A stretch of DNA of 64,000 nucleotides from positions 16,979,445 through 17,043,444 of the forward strand of contig CM033107.1 of the NCBI GenBank assembly GCA_019321725.1, given 5' to 3'. Below, piece after piece: positions 25,505 to 37,599 of this stretch (positions are counted from its first letter, which is position 1; each line of letters begins with the position of its first letter). The DNA is from Paulownia fortunei. Taxonomy: Eukaryota; Streptophyta; Magnoliopsida; Lamiales; Paulowniaceae. The notes beneath the pieces were generated by a model that was not told the origin of the DNA, searched no databases, and was given only the letters and a program-made list of their open reading frames with translations. Made by a program: the position numbers and the translations under genes.

Positions 25505-26440
25505 ATGGCATCAAAATCTATCATGGTTGACCTTAACAAAGGTGATAAACTGAATGGCGACAACTATGACACTTGGCAGCATAAGATTTGGTATGTACTG
25601 GATGAACAAGATGCCTTAGAGGGCATCAATTAAATAATGCAAGACCCTGGTGTGGGCAATACTGCTCAACAGAGAAGGGATTAAGAGGCTTACTAAGCGT
25701 GGAAGAAGAAATATTTCATTGCTCTATTTTGGTTAGCTCTGTGATTGATGACCTCATTCATGAGTATGAGCAGCATGCTACTGCTCATGACATCTGGGTG
25801 TAACTCAGGGAAAAATATGGAGGTACGACTGTCACTTGTCTAAGACAGCTGACTATCAAGTTTGACACTTATAAAAAGCAAGCTGATCACAACATCAAAC
25901 AACATCTGAGGACTATGTCAAACATGATACATGAATTGAAGTCAACTGGTCATATCCTCTCTAATGAGCAGCAAGTTCAAGCTTTGATCCGTCTCTTCCT
26001 GACAACTGGAAGTATCTAAAAGTCAATCTAACTCACAATGATAGCATTAAGACTTTTTCTAATGCTGCTCGCCATGTTGAACTTGAGGATGAGCGGCTTG
26101 GTATTGGGAAGTCCATAGCCAGTGCTTTTATAGCTGAATCTAGTTCCAAAAAGGCTTCGGGCTTTAAACGTAAGAGGAACTGGAAGAAAGGTAAGAAAGG
26201 GAAGGAGATTGGAGAAGGGTCCAAGAAGAACAACCCGAATCCTAGCCACAAGAACAAACGTAAGCATTTTGGGAAGAAGAAAGACAAGAGCAAAATGAAG
26301 TGCTATAACTATCAAGCACTTGGTCATTTCGCTTTTGAGTGCCCTGAGCCTAAAAAAATAGCACTTAATAATGCTTCTTTAAGTGTTATATATGTCTCTA
26401 ATACTGTTTTATTAACTGAATCTTATCCTGTGTAGATTAT
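25505..26440 (+). pseudogene. Copia-2 gag remnant
   Basis: Begins at the ATG at 25505 with MASKSIMVDLNKGDKLNGDN and the conserved YDTWQHKI stretch of plant copia Gag, stopping after EGIN at 25631-25633. Later pieces continue in shifting frames, including a Lys-rich basic tract at about 26165-26290. A zinc knuckle follows at about 26299-26345, CYNYQALGHFAFEC. Its second Cys is replaced by Tyr, which should abolish zinc binding. Gag would form the particle and bind element RNA; this copy cannot. Confidence 0.75.
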
Positions 26441-26645
26441 AGACTCAAGTGTAACAAACCATGTAACTAGAGATCGTGAAGCATTTGTGGATTTTTGTTG
26501 AGTTTCTTGTGGTATGAGGTAGATATATATAGGAAATAATGCTCGAGTTGAAGTAAAAGCCATTGGCACTTGCAAACTGGAGTTGCATGTTGGTCAAACA
26601 CTTATTCTACATGATGTCCTCCATGTACTGGAGATTTGACGAAAC

Positions 26646-27866
26646 TTGATTTCTGTTATTGTTCTTCTAGGATTAGGTTTTAACTTGAATTTTAGTAATG
26701 TTTTGGTTTGTATTTACTATGGTAATATGTATTATGGGATTGGATATCTTAGGGATGGTTTTATGGTGTTGAATTGTGACAAACAAATATTTAACTATTA
26801 TGTTGATCATTATATTTCATTAAACGTTTGTTCATCTAGTGTTGCAAATGTAGATGTTTATACTTGGCATGCTAGATTAGGTCATATTGGGCAAGACGGG
26901 ATGAATCAACTAATGAAAGTGGGACTATTGGGTTCTTTTTTTAAAGTTGATTTGCCTACGTGTGAACATTGTCTTGCTAGAAAGATGACATGAAAACCAT
27001 TTGGGAAGGCCATTAGGGTAGAATTTCCATTGCAATTAATCTATTCGGATATTTGTAGTCCAATGAGTGTGAAGGCTAGGCATGGAGTCTCGTATTTCAT
27101 TATATTTATAGATGATTTTATGCATTTTGGTCTATTTGATTTCTCATAAGACTGGGGCACTAGAGTGTTTTAGACATTAAATGAAGTGGAAAACCAAATG
27201 GATAAAACAATAAAAACTTTAAGAACTAATTGAGGGCGTGAATATCTATCTGATCAATTCAGATCTATGCAATAAAAAGGTATAATTAGACAATTGATTA
27301 TTCCTCACACACCTCAACAAAATGGTGTTACTGAAAGAAGAAATAGAACATTATTAGATATGACGAGATCTATGATGGTGCAAGCTAACTTGCCCATTTC
27401 CTTTTGTGGAGATGCTTTGTTAACTGCATTATATATTTTGAACAAAGTGCCTTCAAAATTAGTATTTTCTACATCATATGAACTTTGGACTGATAGAAAG
27501 CCAGACCTAAGCAACCTTAAACCCTGGGGATTAGCTGCTTACATTCATAACTCTTCCAATAAATTTGGAAAGTTAGGTCCTCGAGGAAAGAAGTATATCT
27601 TTATTAGATACTCTAAACAGTCTAAAGGTTGTGTGTTCATAGGTGAACAAGATGATGCAAGTATTATTGAGACAGAATCATGTAATGTGACATTTCTAGA
27701 GAATGATTTTCCTAGTAGAGGTGAAATAAAGGAAAGAGAACCTTTATTTGAGTTGCTTAATTCAGATAATGACTATGTGCAAGAAGGATTAGAAATTCAA
27801 GAGGATGAGTTAACACTTGATCCCAGTGGGAGCAATTCTAATCAAAATGATCTATCTGAATCTTAA
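26646..27866 (+). pseudogene. Copia-2 integrase remnant
   Basis: At 26646-26993 the N-terminal zinc-binding part is kept: WHARLGHIG supplies the His pair and CEHC the Cys pair. A stop follows MT. The catalytic core has an Asp in the YSDICSPM stretch, then several stops to about 27240. It continues at 27294-27866 with PHTPQQNGVTERRNRTLLDM, which contains the catalytic Glu, and a long C-terminal part with GPRGKKYIFIRYSKQSKGC. This is a normal copia arrangement ahead of RT, interrupted by nonsense mutations. Confidence 0.8.
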
Positions 27867-27890
27867 TTTTGAAAAAGAAATAGAAAAGGT

Positions 27891-28740
27891 TTGCCCAAAT
27901 GTCATTATAAGATTGAAGGGCATGCTTTTATCATATCTCTAGTAGATGAAGAAGAGCCTAAAAACATAAATGACGCTCTGTCTTGTCCTTCAAATGACAA
28001 ATGGATGAAAGCAATTGAAGAAGAAATGGAGTCTATGGAATTAAACCATGTCTGGGAACTGGTTGATCTTCCATTTCGGCGCAAAGCTATTGGGAACAAA
28101 TGGATTCTTAAAATTAAAAGAAAGGCTGATGGAACTATTAAGAGGTATAAGACTCGACTAGTGGCAAAAGGTTATACCCAATAAGAGGGAATTGATTATG
28201 AAGAAACCTTTTCGCCAGTAGTAAGATGTACCTCTGTTCGCCTACTACTGGATTTAGAATTATATCAAATGGATGTTAAGATGGCTTTTCTCAATGGAGA
28301 ACATGAAAAAGAAATCCACATGAAACAACCAGCAGGTTTTATTATCAAAGGCTAAGAAAATAAAGCCTGCAAATTGAATAGATCAATTTATGGCCTTAAG
28401 TAGTCTTCCAGACAATGGTAGTTGAGATTTCACAAAGCGATAATCTTATATAACTTCGTCATGATAGATGAAGACTATTGTGTTTATGTGAAAAGGTCTA
28501 ATAGAAAGTTTGTAATTCTATCTCTTTATATCGATAACATATTGTTAGCCGGTAATGATAAGGAGTATGTTCAAACCATTAAAAAATGGTTATCTTTCAA
28601 CTTTGAGATGAAGGATATGGGTGAGGTGAATTATATTATTGGTGTTAAAATTTTTAGGGATTGTTCTAAGAGACTACTTGTATTGTCTTAAGAATCATAT
28701 ATTAAGAAGATTCTGGAATGATTCAGAATGGAAAGTTGCA
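27891..28740 (+). pseudogene. Copia-2 reverse transcriptase remnant
   Basis: 27891-28184 has the RVT_2 N-terminus with WMKAIEEEMESM, GNKWILKIKRKADGTI and RLVAKGYTQ, then a stop. Around 28260-28310 is the QMDVKMAFLNG core. At 28422-28691 the polymerase box reads LYIDNILLAGND. Copia RTs normally have YVDD here, so the second catalytic Asp is Asn. A stop follows LLVLS. Confidence 0.8.
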
Positions 28741-29499
28741 AGCCCATTGATACTTTTGTAGCTAAAGGCGAAAGTTTAAGACCAGAAATATGCCCAAACA
28801 CTTTAGAAGAAAAACATGAGATGTCTAAAGTACCATATTCCAGTGACGTTGGGAGTTTGATGTACGCTATGATGTGTACTCATCCTGATATTTGTTATGT
28901 CGTGGGTCTGGTTAGCAGGTATCAATCCAATCCAGGACAAAGACACTAGAGTGTAGTTAAAAAGATTTTTAGATACTTGAAAGGCACTGCAGATTATTTT
29001 CTTTATTATCAAGGAAAAGATCTATTGCTAAAAAGATACACAGATGTTGACTGGGGTGGTGATTTGGATGAGCGTAAGTCCACCTCTGGATATGCTTTCT
29101 TGCTAAATGGTATGCTATCTCTTGCAGAAGCAAGAAACAAACATGTGCATCGCTATCCATAATAGAAGCAGAATTTGTGGCATGTGCCTCTAGAGTACAA
29201 GAAGGTGTTGGTTGAAAAGATTCTTACATCATTTGGGAGTAGTAAGTAGCTGTGTGGGAGCTGTAACAATTTACTGTGATAACCATTCAGCTATTGCTTA
29301 TACTAAAGACCCCAAATATCATGGCAAAACCAAACATATCGATATAACGTACAATTTTATCAGAGATATAATTAAGAAGAAAGAGGTGATTTTGAAGTAC
29401 ATGTCTACGCATTTTATGGTGGCTGATCCTCTTACTAAGCCAATACCTAGAGATGTCTTTATAAGTCATGTTAAGTCTCTTGGTTTGCGTAGAATGTAA
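28728..29499 (+). pseudogene. Copia-2 RNase H remnant
   Basis: Pieces at 28728-28949 (GSLMYAMMCTHPDICY, VSRYQSNPGQRH, then a stop), 28977-29162 (YTDVDWGGDLDERKSTSGYA) and 29212-29499 (TIYCDNHSAIAYTKDPKYHG, KHIDITYNFIRD, VADPLTKPI). The Asp residues of DVDW, IYCDN and VADPLTK are present. Between the second and third pieces an IEAEFVACA stretch is readable in another frame. The last stop is at 29497-29499. Confidence 0.8.
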
Positions 29500-30556
29500 T
29501 TGTAATTGAACATATAAATGTTTAAGATGTTATGCTCATTACTGTTATGATATTTGATTATATATTACACATACACATATTACTTTTATATGATATGTCT
29601 TCAACTTTAAAGTATGTCTAACAAGTTGAGCTTGACTCTCTCACACGAGTAATCGCCTTTGACACAGAGTAGTGTGAAGAGACAAGACAATATTGAATTT
29701 GTTGAGGACAAAGTTATACACATGTCGCCTTGATAATGTAATCAAAATTGATTTTCCATAATTCATTGGATGTGTCTAGTAGCCAGATGTGAGTTTTCTT
29801 AGATTATTGTACTTATGGAGGACAAACAAAAAGAGAACTCAAGTTAAGTGTTGAGACACACTTCAACAAAGATCTGTACGATGTGTTATTTAAAAGTGAA
29901 AGACATACGCTTCCAAGTAGGAAGATACACATCGTAACATGTATTTTCATACCACGTGTGCTTATTTGACCATTTGAATAATGAGTAAATAAGTCCCAAC
30001 TTTATCATTGTGTGAGACCCGGAGGTTTATTTGACCTTATTTTATGCCCTTAAGACTTTCAACTACTTATTGAAACTTTATTTTAGTGTTGCTACTTTAG
30101 CATGTTACCAATAGCCATAGATGATCTGGTAATGCGGTACATGTCTAAGAAAGCAGCTATAATAGAGTTGAGAGATGTTAGTGGAAAATGAAGACTGAAT
30201 TTTACTGACACCTATCTTGTATTCACAAGCCGGCTAACTATGTTTAACTTAGTTGTTAGAACATAATTATGAATACATAACATGTTTTTTCGAATCAAGT
30301 ATGCTCTTGTATATATATTGACGGAGGGATAAGAGATACGTTGATTAGAGTAGTAAAAAGAAGTCTAGGGTATAGCGTGTTAATTGTTCTCATACATATT
30401 TGGAATTAACCTGCTATATATCCTTAACCAGTGTATAGCTCTAAACTCTTATTTGATATGCTCGCTGGTCACACGATCTATTTTGCTTGTATGAAATTAA
30501 TGGTGTATTTATGATCACAATAAATGATGGTCCATCCCTCATGTGCGAGTGGGAGA
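29500..30556 (+). other. Copia-2 3' untranslated part and purine tract
   Basis: No gene. It ends in GAGTGGGAGA immediately before the 3' LTR, the expected purine tract for second-strand priming. Confidence 0.55.
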
Positions 30557-31008
30557 TGTAAGAAATAAATAAATAAAATAGATTAATGGGTCGCCCGTGA
30601 GAGCTGACCTGACCCAAATGATTTGAAATCATTTTGGTGGGAGTAGTTTGAGGTGGAGTGGTTTGTTGGAGCAAAAAACCACTCCACCACAACGCGTTAA
30701 AGAAACCTCCATATCAGAAGTTAACTCCCGATTAAAAAAAAATATTTCTTCTCTCTCTGTAAAAAGCAGAAAAGAAAATAACGCAGAAAAGAATAAGCAA
30801 GAAGGGCTATTATGATCAAGTACAAGTCACAATAAAAAAGAGCATTTAGATTGTGGAAATGAATCAATTTCTATAGGTGATTAGTTTCTAGACATTATTC
30901 AAGTATAAAAATACAAAAAAAGGTAAGTGAATCAACTTCAAAGATCCATATTTTTAACATGAATTTTTTATTAAAAAATTCATAAAATTCATTATTTTAA
31001 TTCTGTCA
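30557..31008 (+). repeat. Copia-2 3' LTR
   Basis: 452 bp, TGTAAGAAATAAAT to TTTTAATTCTGTCA. It is unexpectedly followed by a second PBS-like site rather than a target duplication. Confidence 0.8.
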
Positions 31009-31075
31009 TTGGTATAAGAGCCATATATGGTTGAATTCGTGATGTTATTTAACTCTGTTAAAATCAATCCATATA
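31009..31075 (+). mobile_element. PBS and leader scrap of a second Copia-2-type copy
   Basis: TTGGTATAAGAGCC at 31009-31022 closely matches the tRNA-iMet primer-binding site TGGTATCAGAGC, placed exactly where it belongs after an LTR. About 50 bp of leader follow, ended by the Copia-3 LTR at 31076. Confidence 0.6.
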
Positions 31076-32785
31076 TGTTGGGTTTTATATATCCCAGAAT
31101 GGGTAACATACTAGAAAATCAAAATTTCAATAAAAACACTAAACCATGCATGTATATCAAATATGCATCCTGGGAATCGATACGAATTAATCTATTGGCT
31201 CAACTTATTTTCTTTAATAATTAAAAAATAGGTTCATAGTTTATACTTGAAAGCACTCCAATTGATGTAGGGATTGAAGGAGTTTAAATTCCTAATAACT
31301 CAATTCAAACTAATTCGTAAGGAATCTAATTATCTTCCCTCCAAGTGTATCCACACGTCAGACAGTCTACGAACACTTGATCCTTGCTAGTGAATCAAAG
31401 TTCTTTTCCCCAATCTAAAATTGATAATGCAATTCAACTCAAAAAACAACTTGTGTTTAGAGAATTAAATTGATGCAAGTTGAAACCTTGTAGTATAGGA
31501 GAAGACAAGAATTTAGAGAAAGAAAGATAAGAGGGACTGATTTTTCGCTGGATTATTCTCTCATTTTCGGGCCCCTCAAGTATATCTAAACACACTTGAG
31601 GTCCAACCCTAATCCGATTAAAACTCTCCCTCTTTCCCTCCTTATCTAATTCTTTCCTAATCTTAACTAGGTCTCTATATCTTGCACTTTAAAACTTCTA
31701 GTTAAATCATGAGCTTGGATCTTTAATTAATTAGAGATTCAATTAATTGATCCCCATCAATTAATTGAGTTAAAACTAATCAATTGATTCAATTAATTAA
31801 TTAATTGCTTCCAAGAGGCCACCTAATCATATTAGGCCCAATTATAATAATCCACATTACTTTAATTTCTAAAATTAATTTAAATTTTTATATTAATTTA
31901 AAGTTCACTAATTAATCGATCTAATCAATTAATTAATTAACTGCCATGAGCCTATAATCAAATTAGGTCTAATTAAATAATCATATTATTTAATTGGATG
32001 AATTAATTTAACTCCTTAAATTAACTCTAGCTCAAGCTAATTAATCTCCATTAATTAACTTAATCCAACATCTTAGATCATAGAACTAGATTAGAGATGG
32101 ACTATCATGTTCTATGTGTGACCTCTCACAACTAAGATAATAACAGGCTTGCAACTTTTGCAACTTATGAGCTTATTAAATATTCTGATTAATTAATTCA
32201 ATTAATTAATCTATTTAGAATTAACTTCTTAATTCTAAGAATCTCATAAATAAAGGGAAGCATTAGCAGTGCATCTTGACTGCCTAGTCTTAGATGAATA
32301 GCAAGCGAACCTATATCGATTATGAGTACCATGCAAATACAATCCTTCCATCAACTAATCTCCTGATTAAACTTAGAGCATGAATTATTAGTCAAAACTC
32401 TAATCTGACTTAATAACCATAATTTTATTCTAAGTCACATTGATCTTTTGATTAATCACTAGAAAAATCCACGTTTAGTATCCATCCTGCTTTGGCTAAG
32501 GTCTTCAGGATCAATAACTATGAAAACATAGGAGATTCACCAATTCAACCAGATAGGTAACATATCCTTTGTTGGCCACTCATTGATCTTTATACACGAA
32601 AATCATAAACCCAACGTAAACTCTTTGTGATTATCATGCAACTGGGAAATACATCAAAGTGCATGGTATTGTGCACAAGGCCACCATGGTGCTTCAAGTC
32701 TAAGGACTAGTTAATGCACTATCTTGACTAAAAAATTCTCATTTGACAAACAATGTTTCCATTTGAGAATTTTCCATGGGCTAGT
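31076..32785 (-). repeat. LTR-A copy 3, left part
   Basis: Begins TGTTGGG. It carries the hairpin row again: 31971-31995 with perfect 11-bp arms, and 32034-32061 with 12-bp arms and one C/A mismatch, which becomes G-U in the minus-strand RNA. It stops at 32785, where Athila-Y starts. Confidence 0.8.
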
Positions 32786-34011
32786 CGCTACAACTTTAAA
32801 ATTGTAAACCCAAGTATAGGTTGTATTAATTAATAAATTTCTTATGAGTTCGAGATTAATCTACAAGGAAGTTGCTTAGAGAATTCAAGATTATAATTCT
32901 AAAAGAATGGGATTTATGTGATTCAAAATATATAAAAAATTAATGTGTGTTGTAACTAAAGAAAAACCAAAATAATAAAAGTACTGAGGATTAGGGATCC
33001 AATCTTGTGTTTTGGATAGAGAAACGATTATTTATTCTTTTTACCTCTCTTAATTACGACTATTGGAATCCATCCATAATGAAGGTTCCAATGAGAAGAT
33101 ATTATCAAATAGATCATGTAATAAAGTAATCATGATATTGTCTTACTATTTGCAAATTATCTCTTAACGCCAATACTTATTTATAGGATCAAGCAATTAT
33201 GCACACCTTTGTCAACAACAAATCAAACTTTCACATTAGCAGTCGATGGGGTAAAATTATATAATAAGATAAATGAACCCAAGTATTTGTTATGGCATTA
33301 GAGATACATAAATCAAGAATCACCACAAAATTAAGTAGGGTTTAGATAAAAAATCAAAATAATAATACAACATACTTAAATATTTTTTACCCTTATAACC
33401 ATTCCTCATCCTTGATCTTTCGGTGCTGATATATTTTCATATATCATTTGTCAAATTTGGCTATCGGATGAGGGAGATATGGTCAAATTACTGAATCATG
33501 TCCAAGTGTCATCCTTTAATAGTAGTAGCACATTGTAGTATATGTTTTTATCATTGTGACATATTTTCTCACCATCTTATTTTCATCAAACTTGTTTATT
33601 TACCTCTTGTATATAACATATCCAAATGTTAGTCTAAAATCAATTTAGGCTTAAGAGATATGACCCAATTGGTTAAATAAGTCAATATTGGGCTGAACTC
33701 AGATACGGATTTTTGGTGATCTATTTTAAGCAACCACTTGGATGATTTTCCTGGTATAATTAAGACTAAATTGAGCTGAGCTTCCAATAGAAAATTCAAA
33801 TGAAGCAAGATTCAAGTCTATAGAGCTTTGATCATGAAGTTATGCTCAAAATACAAAAACTGCACAAGTCTAAAAATATGTTTCTTTTGATCTTTTTATA
33901 TTCATTGATTCCCCAACACAAAATATTAATAAAATAATAATATTAACAAGAATAAACCAAGAAAAGTATAAAGGATTTGATACAAAAATATGTCAAAATA
34001 TACATTTATCA
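32786..34011 (-). repeat. Athila-Y 3' LTR
   Basis: 1226 bp. Homologous to 49680-51278 but lacking the part that corresponds to about 50312-50660. The plus-strand left end is CGCTACAAC instead of TGTTACAAC. Confidence 0.8.
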
Positions 34012-34020
34012 AATTCCCCC
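34012..34020 (-). other. Polypurine tract of Athila-Y
   Basis: On the minus strand GTGGGGGAATT directly precedes TGATAAATG, the start of the 3' LTR. Confidence 0.7.
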
Positions 34021-36960
34021 ACAAAAATTGAATTCAATCCATAGGAATCCATAAAATACAAACTAGAACAAGTTTCTACCTTTTTTAAGCTTGAAAACCA
34101 TTAATTTTAGAATTTTAATTCCAATCAAATCAAGGTATATTATTTTTCAATGTTTCTTATGATAAATTTATGGTATCTTGGATGGTTACATATTTTAGTA
34201 TATTTTTGTATGATTGAAAACTTAAGTGGGTTACACTTGAAGTCAAAATCAAGCTAGTTAATTTAGTTTCTAGAAAAATTGATAGCCTTATGAAATATGC
34301 CTAATTTATTTGTTTCTATTGATCTTGTAATGCTTATATTATAATTGGAAGTGCCTATGAATGATTGTGAACAATAAAATTAGTTTGCTTAATTGAAGGT
34401 TACAATCAATTTAAGTTAGAATCGAGTTTACGCCATGTTAATTTAGATTATGTGCATGTTTTAGGGGTTGCCCTAATATTTATGTTTAAATTATTAGTTA
34501 TTTAATGGCTACCTTAATGTTTAATGTCTTGAATTAGTAGTAAAATACAGAGTATGCATTGTTTTTTAGGTTATGTAATTGATATGGAATTGTTTACAAA
34601 AGATTGAAAGGTGTATGTGATTTTAATTAGAATAGATTATGTGCTTTATTAAAAGGATATTGAAAGGTATATGATTTGATTATGATAGGCCTTTAACACA
34701 TCCTATCTTCCAAAGAGATTGACCTTTTACTTAGCACAAAGTGGACTTGAAGTAAGTTGAAACTTTCATTTGTTGTATCATAAGAATCATATAATGTTGT
34801 TCATGTTTTAATGTTATTGTCATTATTTATAAAATGATGTAATGTTTGATGCATTTATGGTTCATGAAGCATGATACTATTAAGAATATAATGAGGTTTT
34901 TGAAAAGAAAGTATGGTACTTGATTAATGGTCCGGTAGACAAGGGACACGAGAGGGACTGACGAACCCAAAAAATAGTGGCAAATACTTGAGGTTGAAAA
35001 CTGATATAGGAAAGCCACAATGAATGAGACAGAATACAGCTAATACCTGAGGTTGAAAGACCAAGTATGGAAACCCTATATTATTTCTCTTGTTGGCCAA
35101 TTATTATGAACAGGTTTTGAAAACCACGGTCTATTGCTATTAGTTAGGTACTACACTTCAAGGGCCCTAAAGAATGATTTATGAATGAAAGTTATTAAAT
35201 TAAATAAGACATTTAATTATTTATGTGACTTGCATGTACGCTATTTGTTACTACATTAGTTTCACCTTACTAAGCCTTTAGCTCATTAGATTCATGTGAT
35301 GCAGGTTGAAATGTACAGGTTTAGAGGTTGATTGAGTCTCTAGAGCAGTCAGACAGAGATTTGTTCATATACGATGCTTCGAGCTGTTTTGTAATCTATT
35401 TAGAAAACTTTGTTTTGTTTTTAAATAAGCTGTTTTGTTATGGTTTTGTAAACAGATGTACTCAATTTTGATTTATATATATGGTGTATTTAAAATGAAA
35501 TAAAGCAACAAATGAATTCAAGTTTTTTCTCTTATAGGTAAAAGGGGAACTTTTATTAAAACCATAACTTCAGTATTGATGAAAAGTTAACATTTGTTAA
35601 CTTATCTGTATCAACTTATTTAGGTTCTGCAGTTAGGCTAAGTGGTGTTATAATCTATGATAGCTATCTTCCAACTATTATTCTTAGAAAGCAACAAAGT
35701 AATATGGAAATAAAATCAAACAAGTGTTGAGTTTAACTCTTAGTCATTCAGAAGTCAATACATTTCCACAATAAGCATACTCAAGTGTATGTGTGTGGAT
35801 AGTTAATGTCAACAGTGACAAAACTATGCATGCTTCAAACAAGTGAATTCTCATAAAACCTTATAAAACTATCACCCAATCTCTAATGGAAAAGTTAAAC
35901 ATTATAGGCTATTCCTTTGGTGTAAATCTCCACTACACTGAAGGTATCACACAAAATCAAAAGGTTTTCAACAAAGGTTGTAATGGGGCCAAATGATAGT
36001 GATGTGGCTAAGAAATAAAAGGATAGGATGCAACAAAGGTTCTAAAATTTTTATGGAATTAGGGACAAAAAGTTTTTTGATGAAAAATTCTTAAACTCCA
36101 CGAATTTCGATACTAGGTCTATTATTATTGAATTGGACCCCACTTTTTCTTTTTTTTTTCATCTTGCAAAATCCTATTTTTAATTGCAACTTGTAATAGT
36201 TTTAGCACTTTATAATTTTATTTTTTATTTTAGAAGAGAAACTCCCCCATACTTATCTTCTACTCCAACCTAAATTTCTTTTGCAAGTTCACCCTATCAA
36301 TGAAATGTCTCTTAAACTCCAAATCATTTTTAGAACAAGGGTTGAATAATATTATATTTATGCCAAGTAATAAGATATGGTTACAAAAGAAAATGTTTAT
36401 TTATTAAAAGACTCAAAGTGACTCACTAGAGGGATGTTATCTTAGAACATCACATGGGGAACAAGTTGAATTGACAATGGTGCTAGAAAGCTTAATGTCT
36501 TAATCATTATTCTAGTGGTGCACTATCAGTCGTTCGTCTCGATAAACCAAAAAAAAGTTCTAATACTTAACCCTTATATGTTGAAGATCCAAGTGATGAT
36601 TAGAGCGAGGGCACAAGAACTTTCTATTTTAACATGATTGCCTTCACACTGAATAACATAACTATTTGTGCAAAAAAAATAATTGAGTGTAATTCACAAT
36701 AATATATTAACCAAATAACAACATCAAAGTCCAAAACAACACCCATCATCAATCAAACCACATTATTCTTGCTTAATTTTAATCATTGAAGTTGGAAAAA
36801 CCTCTACGAGTCAAAAAAATAAAAAAAAATTGCTAATTACCTGAAGTGTGGCTTAAAAAAATAAAGTTGAAACAACACAAAACACACACTATTAGATAAA
36901 ACCATTAACAATAAGTATCAGAGAATGAGAGTCAAATTCATTTTACGTTTTTGACCATTG
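34021..36960. other. Athila-Y 3' region with possible LTR remnant
   Basis: No gene. 34700-35480 reads, on the plus strand, like the 3' part of a gypsy LTR and its gene-regulatory tract (TTACTAAGCCTTTAGCTCATTAGAT, GATGCAGGTTGAAATG); this is a resemblance only. 35640-36700 resembles the non-coding 3' part of Athila elements, in the same style as X-B 40010-41640. Several T runs are present. Confidence 0.35.
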
Positions 36961-36971
36961 TCCCTGTTGGA

Positions 36972-37591
36972 CTAATCTACATGGGCCAAGGCTGGATTAG
37001 GTTCTAGTACATATGCCAGAAGTTGATTAATTAGCTGGTTAGGTGTCGGAGCAGAAATGAGGATTCTTCTTGTAGATGGTGAAATAAAACCTTTTTTAAC
37101 AGCATGATCTACAAAAGATAGCAAACCATAATAAAAACCATTAACATGAAGGAATATCCATAGGTTTTTGGTGAATGTTGAGTTGTGCCCAAAAGACAAC
37201 TTAGAATAATTCCTCCAATGTACCAAAACCATTAGGTAGAATGATAAAGGCATTCGTATTATTTAACATGTTAGACATTCTGTCCTGAATATGTGACACT
37301 TTTAGTTCTCTCTGATGGTTATACCTGTGATATTCTGTACTATTAAAGGTTTTAGGATAACTCCAAAAACTTTGACTCCTCTTATATGAGCAGAAATAGC
37401 AATACTCTCCATTAACCCCAAACTGCCTCCCCCATATACTAAATGAATTTTTTTTTCTGTTAAAGTATTACAAAGGTTATTGGCTACCTCTATAAACTCA
37501 TCATTTTTCCTGAATTAAATCCACAAAAGACACAAATGCAGTTGAATTTACGAGTCGAAGAAACTTCTATTTTTTTATTTTCTTTTTTCAT
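36972..37591 (-). pseudogene. Intronless pseudogene of a LOG cytokinin-activating enzyme
   Basis: Starts at the ATG at 37591 and ends at the TAG at 36972-36974, about 206 codons. LOG enzymes are usually a little over 200 residues, so this is close to full length. LOG proteins hydrolyse cytokinin riboside 5'-monophosphates to free cytokinins. In order: CVFCGFNSGKND, LVYGGGSLGLM, a GVILKPL stretch, KVSHIQDRM, PNGFGTLEE, VFWAQLNIHQKP, NGFYYGLLSF, and GFISPSTRRILISAPTP. The family signature PGGxGTxxE has Asn for the second Gly. Frameshifts lie near 37320 and 37150, and a TAA interrupts just after LEELF. Plant LOG genes have several introns, while this copy is contiguous, so I infer a retrocopy. 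It lies between Athila 3' sequence and the leader of gypsy Z-B. No poly(A) or target duplication was found. Confidence 0.85.
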
Positions 37592-37599
37592 TTTTTATT

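Larger units (their letters stand above)
23060..31008 (+). mobile_element. Copia-2, full-length but decayed Ty1/copia element
   Basis: Plus-strand element of about 7.9 kb with LTRs at about 23060-23536 and 30557-31008. It has a 2-kb leader, then gag, integrase, RT and RNase H in the copia order (IN before RT). The LTRs share long blocks, for example around GAATAAGCAAGAAGGGCTAT, but differ by many substitutions. Stops and frameshifts divide the polyprotein into at least seven pieces. It stands head-to-head with AGD14: its 5' LTR is about 640 bp upstream of the AGD14 ATG. Confidence 0.85.

Noticed and set aside
26028..26327. Hydrophobic minus-strand frames resembling membrane proteins
   Set aside because: Antisense of the Lys-rich basic tract of Copia-2 gag, which gives Leu/Phe-rich frames by complementarity.
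34827..35018. Small minus-strand frame in the Athila-Y 3' region as an env-like gene
   Set aside because: 63 codons with no transmembrane or env-like context that could be supported.
36972..37253. Open minus frame as a functional LOG gene
   Set aside because: It covers only the C-terminal part; the LOG frame continues upstream through frameshifts and a stop, and the signature motif is altered.
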